9,047 bases of DNA from Campylobacterales bacterium (GCA_027068245.1 JAMOUF010000163.1:1-9047); one strand, 5' to 3'. Positions 1-6,783 are shown, numbered from the stretch's first letter. Notes: generated from the letters alone by a model not told the origin. Numbers and translations: made by a program.

Positions 1-1
1 A

Positions 2-211
2 AAGGGCCAGGTGGTAAAGGCCGTGGTTGTCAGAACCAAAAAAGAGATTCAAAGGGAGAACGGCTCTTTGATTAGATTCGACGATAACGCAGCCGTAATC
101 CTCGACAACAAAAACGAGCCTATCGGCACAAGGATTTTCGGTCCGGTTGCCAGAGAGGTCAGATACAAAAACTTTATGAAGATAGTTTCACTTGCACCGG
201 AGGTGCTCTAA
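2..211 (+). CDS. rplN: 50S ribosomal protein L14, C-terminal part (5' end outside window)
   Basis: This is the last 69 residues of L14, which is normally about 122 residues long, so roughly the first 50 are upstream of the window. The reading frame is open from base 2, with no start visible. L14 binds 23S rRNA on the face of the large subunit that meets the small subunit. The sequence shows the family signature VIRF-like segment ([14 protein letters not shown]), then the [13 protein letters not shown] stretch, and it ends in the typical SLAPEVL. The TAA stop shares its last base with the rplX ATG (TAATG), which favours translational coupling. The last codons also carry the Shine-Dalgarno sequence of rplX inside a small hairpin (194-206). 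Identification is by direct recognition of conserved residues. Confidence 0.97.
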   Translation, partial: KGQVVKAVVVRTKKEIQRENGSLIRFDDNAAVILDNKNEPIGTRIFGPVAREVRYKNFMKIVSLAPEVL

Positions 212-453
212 TGGCTAAGAAATTCAAAATAAAAAAGGGTGATATCGTTGAAGTTATCGCCGGAGACGACAAAGGTAAAACAGGCGAGGTTTTGGCGGTT
301 TTGACCAAAAAAGATGCGGTAATCGTATCCGGATGCAAGGTTGCGAAAAAGGCCGTTAAACCTACGGAAGAGAATCCCAAGGGAGGATTCGTCAACAAAG
401 AGATGCCTATACATATATCAAACGTTCGAAAAGTAGAAGGTGGAGCATCATGA
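211..453 (+). CDS. rplX: 50S ribosomal protein L24
   Basis: L24 is an early assembly protein that initiates folding of the 5' domain of 23S rRNA and sits near the exit of the peptide tunnel. The 80-residue product opens with [20 protein letters not shown], a clear KOW motif at about residues 6-33, followed by the basic loop and the NPKGGF segment typical of bacterial L24. The length is somewhat below the roughly 100 residues of E. coli L24, as in other compact bacterial forms. The start is supported by GGAGGTG at 199-205, five bases ahead of the ATG. The gene overlaps rplN by 1 nt and rplE by 4 nt (ATGA), so its translation is probably coupled on both sides. Confidence 0.97.
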   Translation: MAKKFKIKKGDIVEVIAGDDKGKTGEVLAVLTKKDAVIVSGCKVAKKAVKPTEENPKGGFVNKEMPIHISNVRKVEGGAS

Positions 454-1001
454 CATTAGAACTTAAGAAAAATTATAAAGAAGAGGTTGTTCCTGCGGTA
501 AAAGAGGAGCTTGATATTAAAAACCCCATGCTTGTTCCAAATCTGGAGAAGATAGTGGTGAGCGTCGGAGCCGGAGAGGCCAGCAGGGACAGCAAACTGA
601 TGCAAAATATCCAGGACACCATCTCCTTGATTACCGGACAGCATGCGATTGTAACCAAAGCGAAAAAGAGTGAGGCCGGATTTAAGATAAGAGAGGGTAT
701 GCCAGTCGGTGTCAAAGTAACTCTTAGAGGCGACAGGATGTGGAACTTCCTGCAAAAGCTTATCTATATAGCGTTACCAAGAGTTAAAGACTTCAGAGGC
801 CTTCCAAAAAGCGGTTTCGACGGAAGGGGTAACTACAACTTCGGTCTGGACGAGCAGCTGATGTTTCCAGAGGTGGATTATGATAACATCATAAAAACCC
901 ACGGTATGAACATCACAATCGTTACGACGACGGAAAACGACAAGGAAGCCTATGTGCTTTTGGAAAAACTTGGATTCCCATTCGCTAAAGGTGGTAAATA
1001 A
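450..1001 (+). CDS. rplE: 50S ribosomal protein L5
   Basis: L5 binds 5S rRNA together with L18 and joins the central protuberance to the large subunit, contacting P-site tRNA and S13 across the subunit interface. The 183-residue product matches the usual length of about 180. Family landmarks are [13 protein letters not shown] near residue 32, the [12 protein letters not shown] segment near residue 63, the [12 protein letters not shown] helix near residue 94, and RDFRGL-type ([17 protein letters not shown]) near residue 113. The start is preceded by AAGGTGGAG at 437-445. The ATG overlaps the rplX stop (ATGA), and the TAA stop overlaps the rpsN ATG. In E. coli the start of this gene is where S8 represses the spc operon. 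I see no convincing copy of that S8 site here. Confidence 0.98.
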   Translation: MTLELKKNYKEEVVPAVKEELDIKNPMLVPNLEKIVVSVGAGEASRDSKLMQNIQDTISLITGQHAIVTKAKKSEAGFKIREGMPVGVKVTLRGDRMWNFLQKLIYIALPRVKDFRGLPKSGFDGRGNYNFGLDEQLMFPEVDYDNIIKTHGMNITIVTTTENDKEAYVLLEKLGFPFAKGGK

Positions 1002-1186
1002 TGGCAAAAAAAAGTATGATAGCAAAGGCTCAAAGAAAGCCTAAGTTCAAAGTAAGAGCGTATACCAGATGTAGAATCTGCGGTAGACCCAGGTCCGTAT
1101 ACAGAGATTTTGGAATTTGCAGAATCTGTCTAAGAAAAATGGCCTCCGAGGGTCTTTTACCCGGCGTTAAAAAGTCAAGCTGGTAA
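1001..1186 (+). CDS. rpsN: 30S ribosomal protein S14, zinc-binding short type
   Basis: S14 is a late-binding protein of the 30S head, in contact with S3, S10 and 16S rRNA. The product has 61 residues, the length of the short S14 form rather than the roughly 100-residue form of E. coli. Four cysteines, C24, C27, C40 and C43, form a C-x2-C-x12-C-x2-C zinc ribbon, and the C-terminus ends in the conserved GVKKSSW. The start overlaps the rplE stop by one base, with AAAGGTGG at 987-994 as ribosome binding site. A 57-nt gap with a hairpin follows, which is unusual in this tightly packed stretch. Confidence 0.97.
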   Translation: MAKKSMIAKAQRKPKFKVRAYTRCRICGRPRSVYRDFGICRICLRKMASEGLLPGVKKSSW

Positions 1187-1190
1187 TTCA

Positions 1191-1223
1191 CTGGCAGGCA
1201 GCGCCTTTGGCGAACCCTGTTAG
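1191..1223 (+). other. Hairpin in the rpsN-rpsH gap
   Basis: Seen in the sequence: an outer stem of 8 pairs (1191-1198 with 1216-1223, including two G-U pairs), a 3x3 internal loop (CAG against AAC), then an inner CGCC/GGCG stem closed by a TTT loop. No T-run follows, so it is not a classical terminator. It lies just ahead of the rpsH ribosome binding site (AAGGAG, 1233-1238). A role in S8 autoregulation, mRNA processing or protection of a transcript end is possible but unproven. Confidence 0.5.
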
Positions 1224-1243
1224 ATATTCATGAAGGAGAGAAA

Positions 1244-1648
1244 ATGATAAACGATATGATAGCCGATTCTATAACAAGAATCAGAAACGCCTCTATGAGA
1301 GGCCAGGAAGTAACCAGATTGCTCTATTCGAAAATCGTTGAGGCCATCGTCAAGATTTTGGCTGAAAAAGGATATATAGAGAGTTATAAAGTTGTTGAAG
1401 AGGGCAATAAAAAATATATCAACGTTGTTTTGAAATATGAAAACGAAGGTAAAAAGAAAAGACCTGTTATAAACGAGATTAAAAGAATCTCCAAGCCCGG
1501 AAGAAGGGTTTATAAAGGCAAAGATGAGATTAAAAGATTTAAAAACGGTTATGGAACTATTATCGTAAGCACTTCAAAGGGTGTTTTGCCAAATGATGAA
1601 GCGTATCGCCAGGGTATCGGCGGCGAAGTGCTTTGCAGTGTTTGGTAG
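1244..1648 (+). CDS. rpsH: 30S ribosomal protein S8
   Basis: S8 binds helix 21 of 16S rRNA and organises the central domain of the 30S subunit. In E. coli it is also the translational repressor of the spc operon. The 134-residue product begins [16 protein letters not shown], a hallmark N-terminus, and ends with the conserved RNA-binding region STSKG (residues 109-113) followed by GGEVLCSVW at the very end. Length is normal (about 130). The start is set by AAGGAG at 1233-1238, five bases before the ATG. The gene is not overlapped by its neighbours: it has 57 nt upstream and 50 nt downstream, so it is the least translationally coupled gene of this block. Confidence 0.98.
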   Translation: MINDMIADSITRIRNASMRGQEVTRLLYSKIVEAIVKILAEKGYIESYKVVEEGNKKYINVVLKYENEGKKKRPVINEIKRISKPGRRVYKGKDEIKRFKNGYGTIIVSTSKGVLPNDEAYRQGIGGEVLCSVW

Positions 1649-1680
1649 CGATATCCATTCGAGAAATCGTAGAAATATCG
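1649..1680 (+). repeat. Weak inverted repeat in the rpsH-rplF gap
   Basis: CGATAT at 1649-1654 is the exact reverse complement of ATATCG at 1675-1680, with a 20-nt spacer. The left arm starts immediately after the rpsH stop codon. Six AT-rich pairs with a long loop would be only weakly stable, so it may be chance. No T-run follows. Confidence 0.25.
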
Positions 1681-1698
1681 TAAAAAAGGAAAAAGACA

Positions 1699-2235
1699 AT
1701 GAGTAGAATCGGTAAACAGCCAGTAACAATCCCATCAGGGGTCGATGTAAAAGTAGAAGATGGAAAAATCACAGTTAAAAAAGGCAATATAGCCAACGAG
1801 GTTGAGTTTGGCAACAGAGTCAAAGTAAAAGTTGAAGATGGTAAAATATTTTTCGAGCCCGTAGGTGAAGACAAGCAGTCAAAGGCTTTTTGGGGAACCT
1901 ACCGCTCACTGACCAACAATGCCATAGAAGGCGTTGTAAAAGGTTTTGAGAAGAAACTCGAGATAAATGGTGTAGGTTACAGAGCTGCGGTCAAAGGCAA
2001 GGAGCTTGAGCTGCAACTGGGTTTTTCACATCCGATTCTTTACCCAATTCCTGAGGGGATTCAAATAAGTGTAGAGAAAAATATCATAACAATCAAAGGC
2101 CACGACAAACAGAAGGTGGGTCAAGTGGCGGCTGAGATTAGAAGCTTTAGACCACCTGAGCCATATAAAGGCAAAGGCGTTAAATATGTTGATGAAGTTA
2201 TTATCAGAAAAGCTGGAAAGACAGCTAAGAAATAA
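1699..2235 (+). CDS. rplF: 50S ribosomal protein L6
   Basis: L6 binds 23S rRNA beside the sarcin-ricin loop and the L7/L12 stalk base, near the factor-binding site. The 178-residue product has the normal length. It starts [15 protein letters not shown], the standard N-terminus, and shows the two duplicated L6 domains (about residues 1-82 and 83-178). The second carries [11 protein letters not shown] at about 90 and the signature [10 protein letters not shown] at 151-160. AAGGA at 1686-1690 is a good ribosome binding site eight bases ahead of the ATG. rplR follows after 12 nt. Confidence 0.98.
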   Translation: MSRIGKQPVTIPSGVDVKVEDGKITVKKGNIANEVEFGNRVKVKVEDGKIFFEPVGEDKQSKAFWGTYRSLTNNAIEGVVKGFEKKLEINGVGYRAAVKGKELELQLGFSHPILYPIPEGIQISVEKNIITIKGHDKQKVGQVAAEIRSFRPPEPYKGKGVKYVDEVIIRKAGKTAKK

Positions 2236-2247
2236 GAGGGGTGTCTG

Positions 2248-2604
2248 ATGACAAAGAGTGTTCAAAAAAGAAAAAACAAACTTAGAATTAAGAGAAAAAG
2301 AAGAGTTAGAGGAAAAATCAGAGGCACTGAAACGCTGCCAAGGGTTTCAGTCTTTAAATCCAACAGATATTTCTACGCCCAGGCCATCGATGATGACAAA
2401 GGCGTAACTTTGGCTTATGCCGACGGCGCTAAAATGGGTGTGAAGTCCAACAAAGAGGATGTTAAAAAGCTGGCGCAATCCTTTGCCTCGCAGCTTAAAG
2501 AGAAGGGTATAGAGGTAATCGTTTTCGATAGAAACGGATACCTCTATCATGGTGTGGTTGCATCGTTCGCCGATGCGCTTAGAGAAAACGGAATCAAGTT
2601 TTAG
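2248..2604 (+). CDS. rplR: 50S ribosomal protein L18
   Basis: L18 binds 5S rRNA and, with L5, docks it into the central protuberance. The 118-residue product has a very basic N-terminal tail (residues 3-27, rich in K and R), followed by [20 protein letters not shown], the family's conserved strand region, and it ends in the typical [12 protein letters not shown]. Length fits the family (about 117-120). GAGGGG at 2236-2241 is the ribosome binding site. rpsE follows after 9 nt, so the two are probably co-translated. Confidence 0.97.
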   Translation: MTKSVQKRKNKLRIKRKRRVRGKIRGTETLPRVSVFKSNRYFYAQAIDDDKGVTLAYADGAKMGVKSNKEDVKKLAQSFASQLKEKGIEVIVFDRNGYLYHGVVASFADALRENGIKF

Positions 2605-2613
2605 GGGTAGTCT

Positions 2614-3057
2614 ATGGAGAATTGGAACAGAGAAGAGTTTGAAGAGGTTGTGGTAAACATAAGCCGTGTCACCAAGGTCGTAAAAGGTGGTAGAAGGTTT
2701 AGATTCAGCGCCCTTGTCGTCGTAGGAGACAAAAAGGGGCACGTGGGTTTTGGTATCGGAAAGGCAAAAGAGGTTCCTGACGCTATCAAAAAGGCTATCG
2801 ATAACGCCTTTAAGAATATCTCTACCGTGAAAATCAAAGGCTCTACCATAGCCCACGATATAGAGCATAAATATAACGCAAGCAAAATTTTACTCAAACC
2901 CGCCAGTCCCGGTACCGGACTAATCGCCGGTGGTGCGGCAAGGCCTGTGTTGGAACTTGCCGGGGTAAAAGACGTTTTGTCAAAGTCACTGGGTTCAAAC
3001 AACCCGACAACCCTTGTTAGAGCTACTATCGAAGCACTTGAAAGAATAAAAGGATAA
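2614..3057 (+). CDS. rpsE: 30S ribosomal protein S5
   Basis: S5 sits at the mRNA entry site of the 30S subunit and takes part in decoding accuracy and mRNA unwinding. The 147-residue product has the double-stranded RNA-binding-like N-terminal S5 domain at about residues 10-70, containing [15 protein letters not shown] and [14 protein letters not shown]. The C-terminal domain at about 78-147 contains the conserved [18 protein letters not shown]. The ribosome binding site is modest (AGGGG at 2603-2607, overlapping the rplR stop). The next gene is rplO, not rpmD: L30, which lies here in E. coli and Bacillus, is missing, as is known for Helicobacter and Campylobacter. Confidence 0.98.
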   Translation: MENWNREEFEEVVVNISRVTKVVKGGRRFRFSALVVVGDKKGHVGFGIGKAKEVPDAIKKAIDNAFKNISTVKIKGSTIAHDIEHKYNASKILLKPASPGTGLIAGGAARPVLELAGVKDVLSKSLGSNNPTTLVRATIEALERIKG

Positions 3058-3061
3058 AGAG

Positions 3062-3463
3062 ATGGGATTAGAAAATTTACAACCGGCTCCCGGAAGCACT
3101 CATAAAACCAAAAGAGTAGGACGTGGACAGGGAAGCGGTATGGGAAAAACCGCTACCAGAGGCCAAAAGGGACAAAAAAGTAGAACAGGTTATTCTCAAA
3201 AAAGAGGTTTTGAAGGCGGACAGCAGCCCCTCCAAAGAAGGCTTCCAAAGGTGGGTTTCCGCTCAAGAGTTGAAAAGCCTTACGTTATCAATGTAGATAA
3301 GGTAAAAAGCGTTATAGAGCTTGAAGAGATTACCATCGAAACTATAAGAAGCGTTCATAAAATGAATAAAAATGTGGAAAAAGTGAAGCTAATAGGAACG
3401 GGTGTTAAGGAGATTGTCTCAAAAATAAAAGATGAGAATATCCTATATAGTGGAAGAAAATAA
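3062..3463 (+). CDS. rplO: 50S ribosomal protein L15
   Basis: L15 is a late-assembly 23S rRNA-binding protein with a long extended N-terminal tail that threads into the subunit. The 133-residue product shows this tail clearly: [20 protein letters not shown] at residues 18-37, then the [20 protein letters not shown] region at about 46-65. It is about 11 residues shorter than the 144-residue E. coli protein, with the difference in the C-terminal half. AAAAGGA at 3048-3054, inside the end of rpsE, serves as ribosome binding site. The TAA stop overlaps the secY ATG by one base. Confidence 0.97.
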   Translation: MGLENLQPAPGSTHKTKRVGRGQGSGMGKTATRGQKGQKSRTGYSQKRGFEGGQQPLQRRLPKVGFRSRVEKPYVINVDKVKSVIELEEITIETIRSVHKMNKNVEKVKLIGTGVKEIVSKIKDENILYSGRK

Positions 3464-4725
3464 TGACTAGGTCGTTAGTCAATAAAATCCTTATAACACT
3501 GGGATTTTTGTTTTTGTACCGGGTGTTGGCCTATGTGCCCGTCCCCGGCGTAAACATAGATGTTGTCAAAGAGTTTTTTGACGCTCAGGCAGGAAATGCG
3601 CTGGGAATGTTCAATATGTTCAGCGGTAACGCGGTAAAACGTCTCTCTATCATCTCACTTGGTATCATGCCCTACATCACCGCCTCTATCATCATGGAAC
3701 TTTTAGCAGCCACCTTTCCAACCCTTGGTCAGATGAAAAAAGAGCGAGACGGCATGGTAAAATATATGCAGATTATCAAATACGCCACGATCGTTATAAC
3801 ATTGATTCAGGCCGTTGGAGTATCCATGGGGCTGCAAAGTCTTACCGGTAAAGGCGGTGAGAGCGCCATAATGATAGATATGCCTACATTCATCACCCTC
3901 GCAGCCGTCAGTATGCTTGCGGGAACCATGATTTTGGTATGGATAGGTGATCAGATAACCCAAAGAGGTATCGGTAACGGTATATCCTTGATCATCTTTG
4001 CAGGTATCGTATCCGGAATACCTTCCGCGATAGCTGGAACCATCAATCTTGTTAACACTGGCGAGTTGAACTTTCTGGTTCTAATCGCCATAGTGGTGAT
4101 AATACTCGCCACGGTCGGGTTTATCATATATGTGGAGCTGGCCGAAAGAAGGATACCGGTCTCTTACAGCAGAAAAGTGCTGATGCAAAATCAGAAAAAG
4201 AGGATTATGAACTATATTCCCATCAAGCTTAACCTAAGCGGCGTCATACCTCCTATTTTCGCATCCGCTTTGCTGATGTTCCCTGCTACCATTTTGCAGT
4301 CCAGCACCAATCCGATAGTGCAGAAAATCTCGGATTTGCTAAATCCCAACAGCCTGGTTTTCAACCTGCTGATGTTCTTTCTGGTGGTCTTTTTCGCTTT
4401 CTTCTACGCATCTATCGTATTCAATGCCAAGGAGATTGCCGAAAACCTCAAGCGTCAGGGTGGATTTATTCCGGGTGTAAGACCTGGCGAACCTACAGCC
4501 GAATATCTAAACAAAGTAGCGAGCCGGCTGACGTTTTGGGGTGCTCTTTATCTGGGGTTGATATCCACACTTCCCTGGATTTTGGTAAAAGCGATGGGAG
4601 TTCCTTTCTATTTTGGGGGAACGGCGGTTTTGATTGTGGTTCAGGTGGCACTTGATACCATGAGAAAAATCGAGGCCCAGATATATATGAGCAAATACCA
4701 GACGCTGAGTGCGGTGGGGCTTTAA
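3463..4725 (+). CDS. secY: Protein translocase subunit SecY
   Basis: SecY is the pore-forming subunit of the SecYEG channel in the inner membrane. It passes secreted proteins with SecA and inserts membrane proteins co-translationally. The 420-residue product has ten predictable membrane segments, at about residues 8-27, 60-82, 107-125, 142-161, 173-192, 203-225, 258-280, 298-320, 357-377 and 382-400. Conserved landmarks are YRVLAYVPVPGV (19-30), ISLGIMPYITASIIMELL (64-81), QRGIGNGISLIIFAGI (167-182), the basic cytosolic loop ERRIPVSYSRK (228-238) and FIPGVRPGEPT (335-345), which contacts SecA and the ribosome. The N-terminus is short compared with E. coli. The ribosome binding site is weak (GGAAG, 3452-3456). 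The one-base overlap with rplO suggests that coupling supplies much of its translation. It also overlaps map by one base. Confidence 0.98.
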   Translation: MTRSLVNKILITLGFLFLYRVLAYVPVPGVNIDVVKEFFDAQAGNALGMFNMFSGNAVKRLSIISLGIMPYITASIIMELLAATFPTLGQMKKERDGMVKYMQIIKYATIVITLIQAVGVSMGLQSLTGKGGESAIMIDMPTFITLAAVSMLAGTMILVWIGDQITQRGIGNGISLIIFAGIVSGIPSAIAGTINLVNTGELNFLVLIAIVVIILATVGFIIYVELAERRIPVSYSRKVLMQNQKKRIMNYIPIKLNLSGVIPPIFASALLMFPATILQSSTNPIVQKISDLLNPNSLVFNLLMFFLVVFFAFFYASIVFNAKEIAENLKRQGGFIPGVRPGEPTAEYLNKVASRLTFWGALYLGLISTLPWILVKAMGVPFYFGGTAVLIVVQVALDTMRKIEAQIYMSKYQTLSAVGL

Positions 4726-5486
4726 TGGCTATAGCCGTTAGAAAACCTGCCGAAATAGATAAACTCCGCACCGCCAGCCAGGCGGTGGCGAAGACCTTGA
4801 ACCACCTGGAGACTCTTTGCAGGCCCGGTATCACTCTAAAAGAGATAGACAAAGAGGGCGAGGAGTATCTGAAATCTTTGGGTGCCAGACCCTCTTTCAA
4901 GGGTCTATACGGCTTTCCCGCATCTGTCTGCACCTCTGTAAACGAGGTTATAATACACGGTATTCCCACGGACTACAAGCTTCAAGAGGGTGATATAGTG
5001 GGTCTTGATTTGGGGAGTGAGATAGATGGATGGTATGGTGACGCAGCCATAACGATAGGAGTTGGCGAAATTGCGAAAAAGGATGAGGAGCTCATCTCCT
5101 GCGCCAAAGACGCACTCTATTTCGCTATCGATTTGATAAAACCCGGGCTTAGGTTCAAGGAGCTCAGTTTCGAGATAGAGCGGTTCATAAAATCGCGTGG
5201 CTTCGTTCCGCTTCACGGCTTTTGCGGTCACGGTATAGGCAAAAGACCGCATGAGGAGCCGGAAATCCCCAACTATCTGGAGTTTGGTTCTCCCAAAAGC
5301 GGCCCGAAAATAAAAGAGGGCATGGTCTTTTGTCTGGAGCCTATGATATGTCAAAAGATAGGAACGCCCAGGATTTTGGAGGACAAGTGGTCAGTGGTGA
5401 GCCAGGATGGGCTTAGAGGCAGCCATTACGAACATACGGTTGCGGTTGTCGGAAAGAGAGCCGAGATATTAAGCAAGGAGGATTGA
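4725..5486 (+). CDS. map: Methionine aminopeptidase, type I
   Basis: Map removes the initiator methionine from new proteins whose second residue is small; it acts at the ribosome tunnel exit in the cytosol. The 253-residue product is a pita-bread fold enzyme with all expected active-site residues visible. H78 lies in the NEVIIHGIP segment. The metal ligands are D95 (GLDLG), D106 (WYGDAA), H169 (GHGIG), E205 (CLEPM) and E236 (HYEHT). H176 (RPHEEP) is the second catalytic histidine. C69 (SVCTSVNE) matches the S1 pocket cysteine of the E. coli enzyme. There is no N-terminal SH3-binding or zinc-finger extension, so it is type Ia. The start overlaps the secY stop (TAATG), with a G-rich site GGTGGGG at 4713-4719. 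Placement between secY and infA is shared with other bacteria, including Campylobacterota. Confidence 0.97.
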   Translation: MAIAVRKPAEIDKLRTASQAVAKTLNHLETLCRPGITLKEIDKEGEEYLKSLGARPSFKGLYGFPASVCTSVNEVIIHGIPTDYKLQEGDIVGLDLGSEIDGWYGDAAITIGVGEIAKKDEELISCAKDALYFAIDLIKPGLRFKELSFEIERFIKSRGFVPLHGFCGHGIGKRPHEEPEIPNYLEFGSPKSGPKIKEGMVFCLEPMICQKIGTPRILEDKWSVVSQDGLRGSHYEHTVAVVGKRAEILSKED

Positions 5487-5487
5487 G

Positions 5488-5706
5488 ATGGCAAAAGATG
5501 ATGTGATAGAGGTGGACGGTATAGTTAAAGAGGCGTTGCCAAACGCAACTTTCAGGGTCGAGCTTGAAAACGGGCACAACGTGCTTTGCCATATAGCTGG
5601 CAAGATGAGAATGCACTATATAAAGATAATGCCGGGCGACAAAGTCAAGGTTGAGTTGACGCCATACAGCCTCGATAAAGGCAGGATAACTTTCCGCTAT
5701 AAGTAA
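5488..5706 (+). CDS. infA: Translation initiation factor IF-1
   Basis: IF-1 blocks the 30S A site during initiation and assists IF-2 and IF-3. The 72-residue product is the normal length and is a single OB-fold (S1-like) domain. It starts [20 protein letters not shown], then [20 protein letters not shown], and ends with the conserved GRITFRYK. The start has the strongest Shine-Dalgarno sequence of the window (AAGGAGG, 5475-5481, six bases ahead), located in the end of map. Only one base separates the two genes. It is the last gene of the spc block; a 159-nt non-coding gap follows. Confidence 0.98.
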   Translation: MAKDDVIEVDGIVKEALPNATFRVELENGHNVLCHIAGKMRMHYIKIMPGDKVKVELTPYSLDKGRITFRYK

Positions 5707-5707
5707 G

Positions 5708-5742
5708 CTTAAATTAAGAAAAAATTAAGTATAATTATGTCC
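5708..5742 (+). promoter_or_regulatory. Probable sigma70-type promoter for the alpha block
   Basis: A perfect TATAAT lies at 5730-5735, with a predicted start at about 5742. There is no convincing -35 box. Instead an AT-rich run carries AAATTAAG twice, at 5711-5718 and 5722-5729, exactly 11 bases (one helical turn) apart. Periodic AT-rich signal in place of a -35 hexamer is characteristic of Campylobacter and Helicobacter sigma70 promoters. The first repeat also forms an 11-base palindrome (5708-5718) immediately after the infA stop. It would drive rpmJ-rpsM-rpsK-rpsD-rpoA-rplQ, alongside read-through from upstream. Confidence 0.6.
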
Positions 5743-5762
5743 CTTTTTGGGGAAATATGATG

Positions 5763-5799
5763 AGCCTTTATAAGATTAGGCACAAATCTTATAAGGGTT
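5763..5799 (+). other. Leader hairpin 1 upstream of rpmJ
   Basis: A stem of 15 pairs is visible: 5763-5777 with 5785-5799, including ten consecutive Watson-Crick pairs next to the loop and three G-U pairs in the outer part. The loop is AGGCACA (5778-5784). GGCAC in this loop (5779-5783) can pair with GTGCT at 5839-5843, just ahead of the rpmJ ribosome binding site, which would make a pseudoknot. There is no T-run after the stem, so a simple terminator is unlikely. Confidence 0.65.
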
Positions 5800-5822
5800 G
5801 GTTTGATTAGACTCGTCAAACC
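5800..5822 (+). other. Leader hairpin 2 upstream of rpmJ
   Basis: GGTTTGA at 5800-5806 is a perfect reverse complement of TCAAACC at 5816-5822, giving a 7-bp stem with a 9-nt loop. It directly abuts hairpin 1 and could stack on it coaxially. It lies in the leader that would be made from the promoter at 5730-5735. Confidence 0.5.
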
Positions 5823-5865
5823 TAAGCGTACCGTTTAAGTGCTAATATTTTTAAGGAGCTTCGTA

Positions 5866-5979
5866 ATGAAAGTTAGACCATCGGTTAAGAAGATGTGTGA
5901 AAAGTGTAAGATAATCAAGAGAAAAGGCGTAATCCGCGTGATTTGCGTCAATCCAAAACATAAACAGAGACAAGGATAA
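5866..5979 (+). CDS. rpmJ: 50S ribosomal protein L36, zinc-binding type
   Basis: L36 is the smallest ribosomal protein and binds 23S rRNA near the factor-binding centre, stabilising its tertiary structure. The 37-residue product is full length. It begins [20 protein letters not shown] and ends [10 protein letters not shown]11, C14, C27 and H32 form the C-x2-C-x12-C-x4-H zinc site, so this is the zinc-containing form. AAGGAG at 5853-5858 is a strong ribosome binding site seven bases upstream. It is the first gene after the structured leader and is followed by rpsM after five bases, the usual Campylobacterota order. Confidence 0.97.
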   Translation: MKVRPSVKKMCEKCKIIKRKGVIRVICVNPKHKQRQG

Positions 5980-5984
5980 GCAAG

Positions 5985-6347
5985 ATGGCAAGGATAGCAG
6001 GCGTAGATCTTCCAAAAAACAAGAGAATTGAGTATGCACTTCCATACGTTTATGGAATAGGCCTTACCACTTCCAGAAAAATCCTCGAGGCGGTGGGAAT
6101 AAGCTTTGACAAAAGAGTTTACGAGCTTACCGAAGAAGAGGTGGCGGCAATCAACAAATACATAAGAGAGCACTATATGGTAGAAGGTGACCTAAGAAGA
6201 AAAGTCGCCATGGATATCAAGGCTCTTATGGATATAGGGTGCTACAGAGGGCTTAGACACAGACGTGGCCTACCTGTTCGCGGTCAAAAGACGAAGACAA
6301 ACGCGCGAACGAGAAAAGGCAAGAAAAAAACTGTAGGTGCAAAGTAA
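5985..6347 (+). CDS. rpsM: 30S ribosomal protein S13
   Basis: S13 sits in the 30S head, contacts P-site tRNA with its tail and forms intersubunit bridges with L5. The 120-residue product starts [20 protein letters not shown], followed by the helix-two-turn-helix region [12 protein letters not shown] (about 23-34). The signature [20 protein letters not shown] lies at 88-107, before a lysine-rich tail (GKKKTVGAK). Length is normal. The ribosome binding site is AAGGA at 5972-5976, in the end of rpmJ. Confidence 0.98.
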   Translation: MARIAGVDLPKNKRIEYALPYVYGIGLTTSRKILEAVGISFDKRVYELTEEEVAAINKYIREHYMVEGDLRRKVAMDIKALMDIGCYRGLRHRRGLPVRGQKTKTNARTRKGKKKTVGAK

Positions 6348-6357
6348 AGGATAGCTG

Positions 6358-6750
6358 ATGGCAAAAAGAAAAGGTTCAAGAAAAAAGATAGTTAAAAAGA
6401 ATATAGCGAGAGGAATCGTCTATATCAACGCCACATTCAACAATACGGTAGTTACCGTAACGGACGAGATGGGTAATGTGATAGCCTGGAGCAGTGCGGG
6501 CAGCCTGGGATTCAAAGGGAGCAAGAAATCCACACCTTTTGCGGCTCAGCAGGCGGTTGAGGATGCTATGACAAAAGCCAAAGAGCACGGTATAAAAGAG
6601 GTAGGCATAAAGGTTCAGGGTCCAGGCAGTGGCCGGGACACGGCGGTAAAGAGCGTAGGTGCCATCGAAGGTATCAGGGTTATATTTTTCAAGGATATAA
6701 CGCCGCTTCCGCACAACGGTTGCAGACCTCCTAAAAGAAGAAGAGTTTAA
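6358..6750 (+). CDS. rpsK: 30S ribosomal protein S11
   Basis: S11 lies on the 30S platform near the E site and anti-Shine-Dalgarno region and contacts S7, S18 and S21. The 130-residue product carries a basic N-terminus ([12 protein letters not shown]), then [19 protein letters not shown] (about 22-40), the signature [13 protein letters not shown] near 87-99, and the conserved C-terminus [12 protein letters not shown]. Length is normal. AAAGGA at 6346-6351 overlaps the rpsM stop and is the ribosome binding site. A 56-nt gap follows before rpsD. Confidence 0.98.
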   Translation: MAKRKGSRKKIVKKNIARGIVYINATFNNTVVTVTDEMGNVIAWSSAGSLGFKGSKKSTPFAAQQAVEDAMTKAKEHGIKEVGIKVQGPGSGRDTAVKSVGAIEGIRVIFFKDITPLPHNGCRPPKRRRV

Positions 6751-6783
6751 TTTTAAAAACGGTACGCCCATACAAGAGTTCAA

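Noticed and set aside
1187..1243. rpsN-rpsH hairpin as an intrinsic terminator
   Set aside because: No T-run follows and the operon clearly continues.
1230..1247. Five-codon mini-ORF (MKERK) whose stop overlaps the rpsH ATG as ATGA
   Set aside because: It has no ribosome binding site of its own, and its codons are simply the Shine-Dalgarno region of rpsH; probably chance.
2347..2868. Long open frame on the - strand across rplR and rpsE (173 codons), and similar antisense frames at 4493-4969, 4905-5354, 6376-6813 and 7822-8223
   Set aside because: Each lies opposite a highly conserved ribosomal, secY, map or rpoA gene, has no recognisable domain, and is explained by the codon bias of the sense gene.
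5763..5822. Leader hairpins as a terminator for the spc block
   Set aside because: The stems are AT-rich and are followed by mixed sequence (GGTTTGATTAG, then CTAAGCG), not a T-run. A structured leader fits better.
5840..5848. Extended -10-like TGC-TAATAT just before rpmJ
   Set aside because: A start about seven bases downstream (near 5855) would cut into the AAGGAG ribosome binding site at 5853-5858, so it is a poor promoter candidate compared with 5730-5735.
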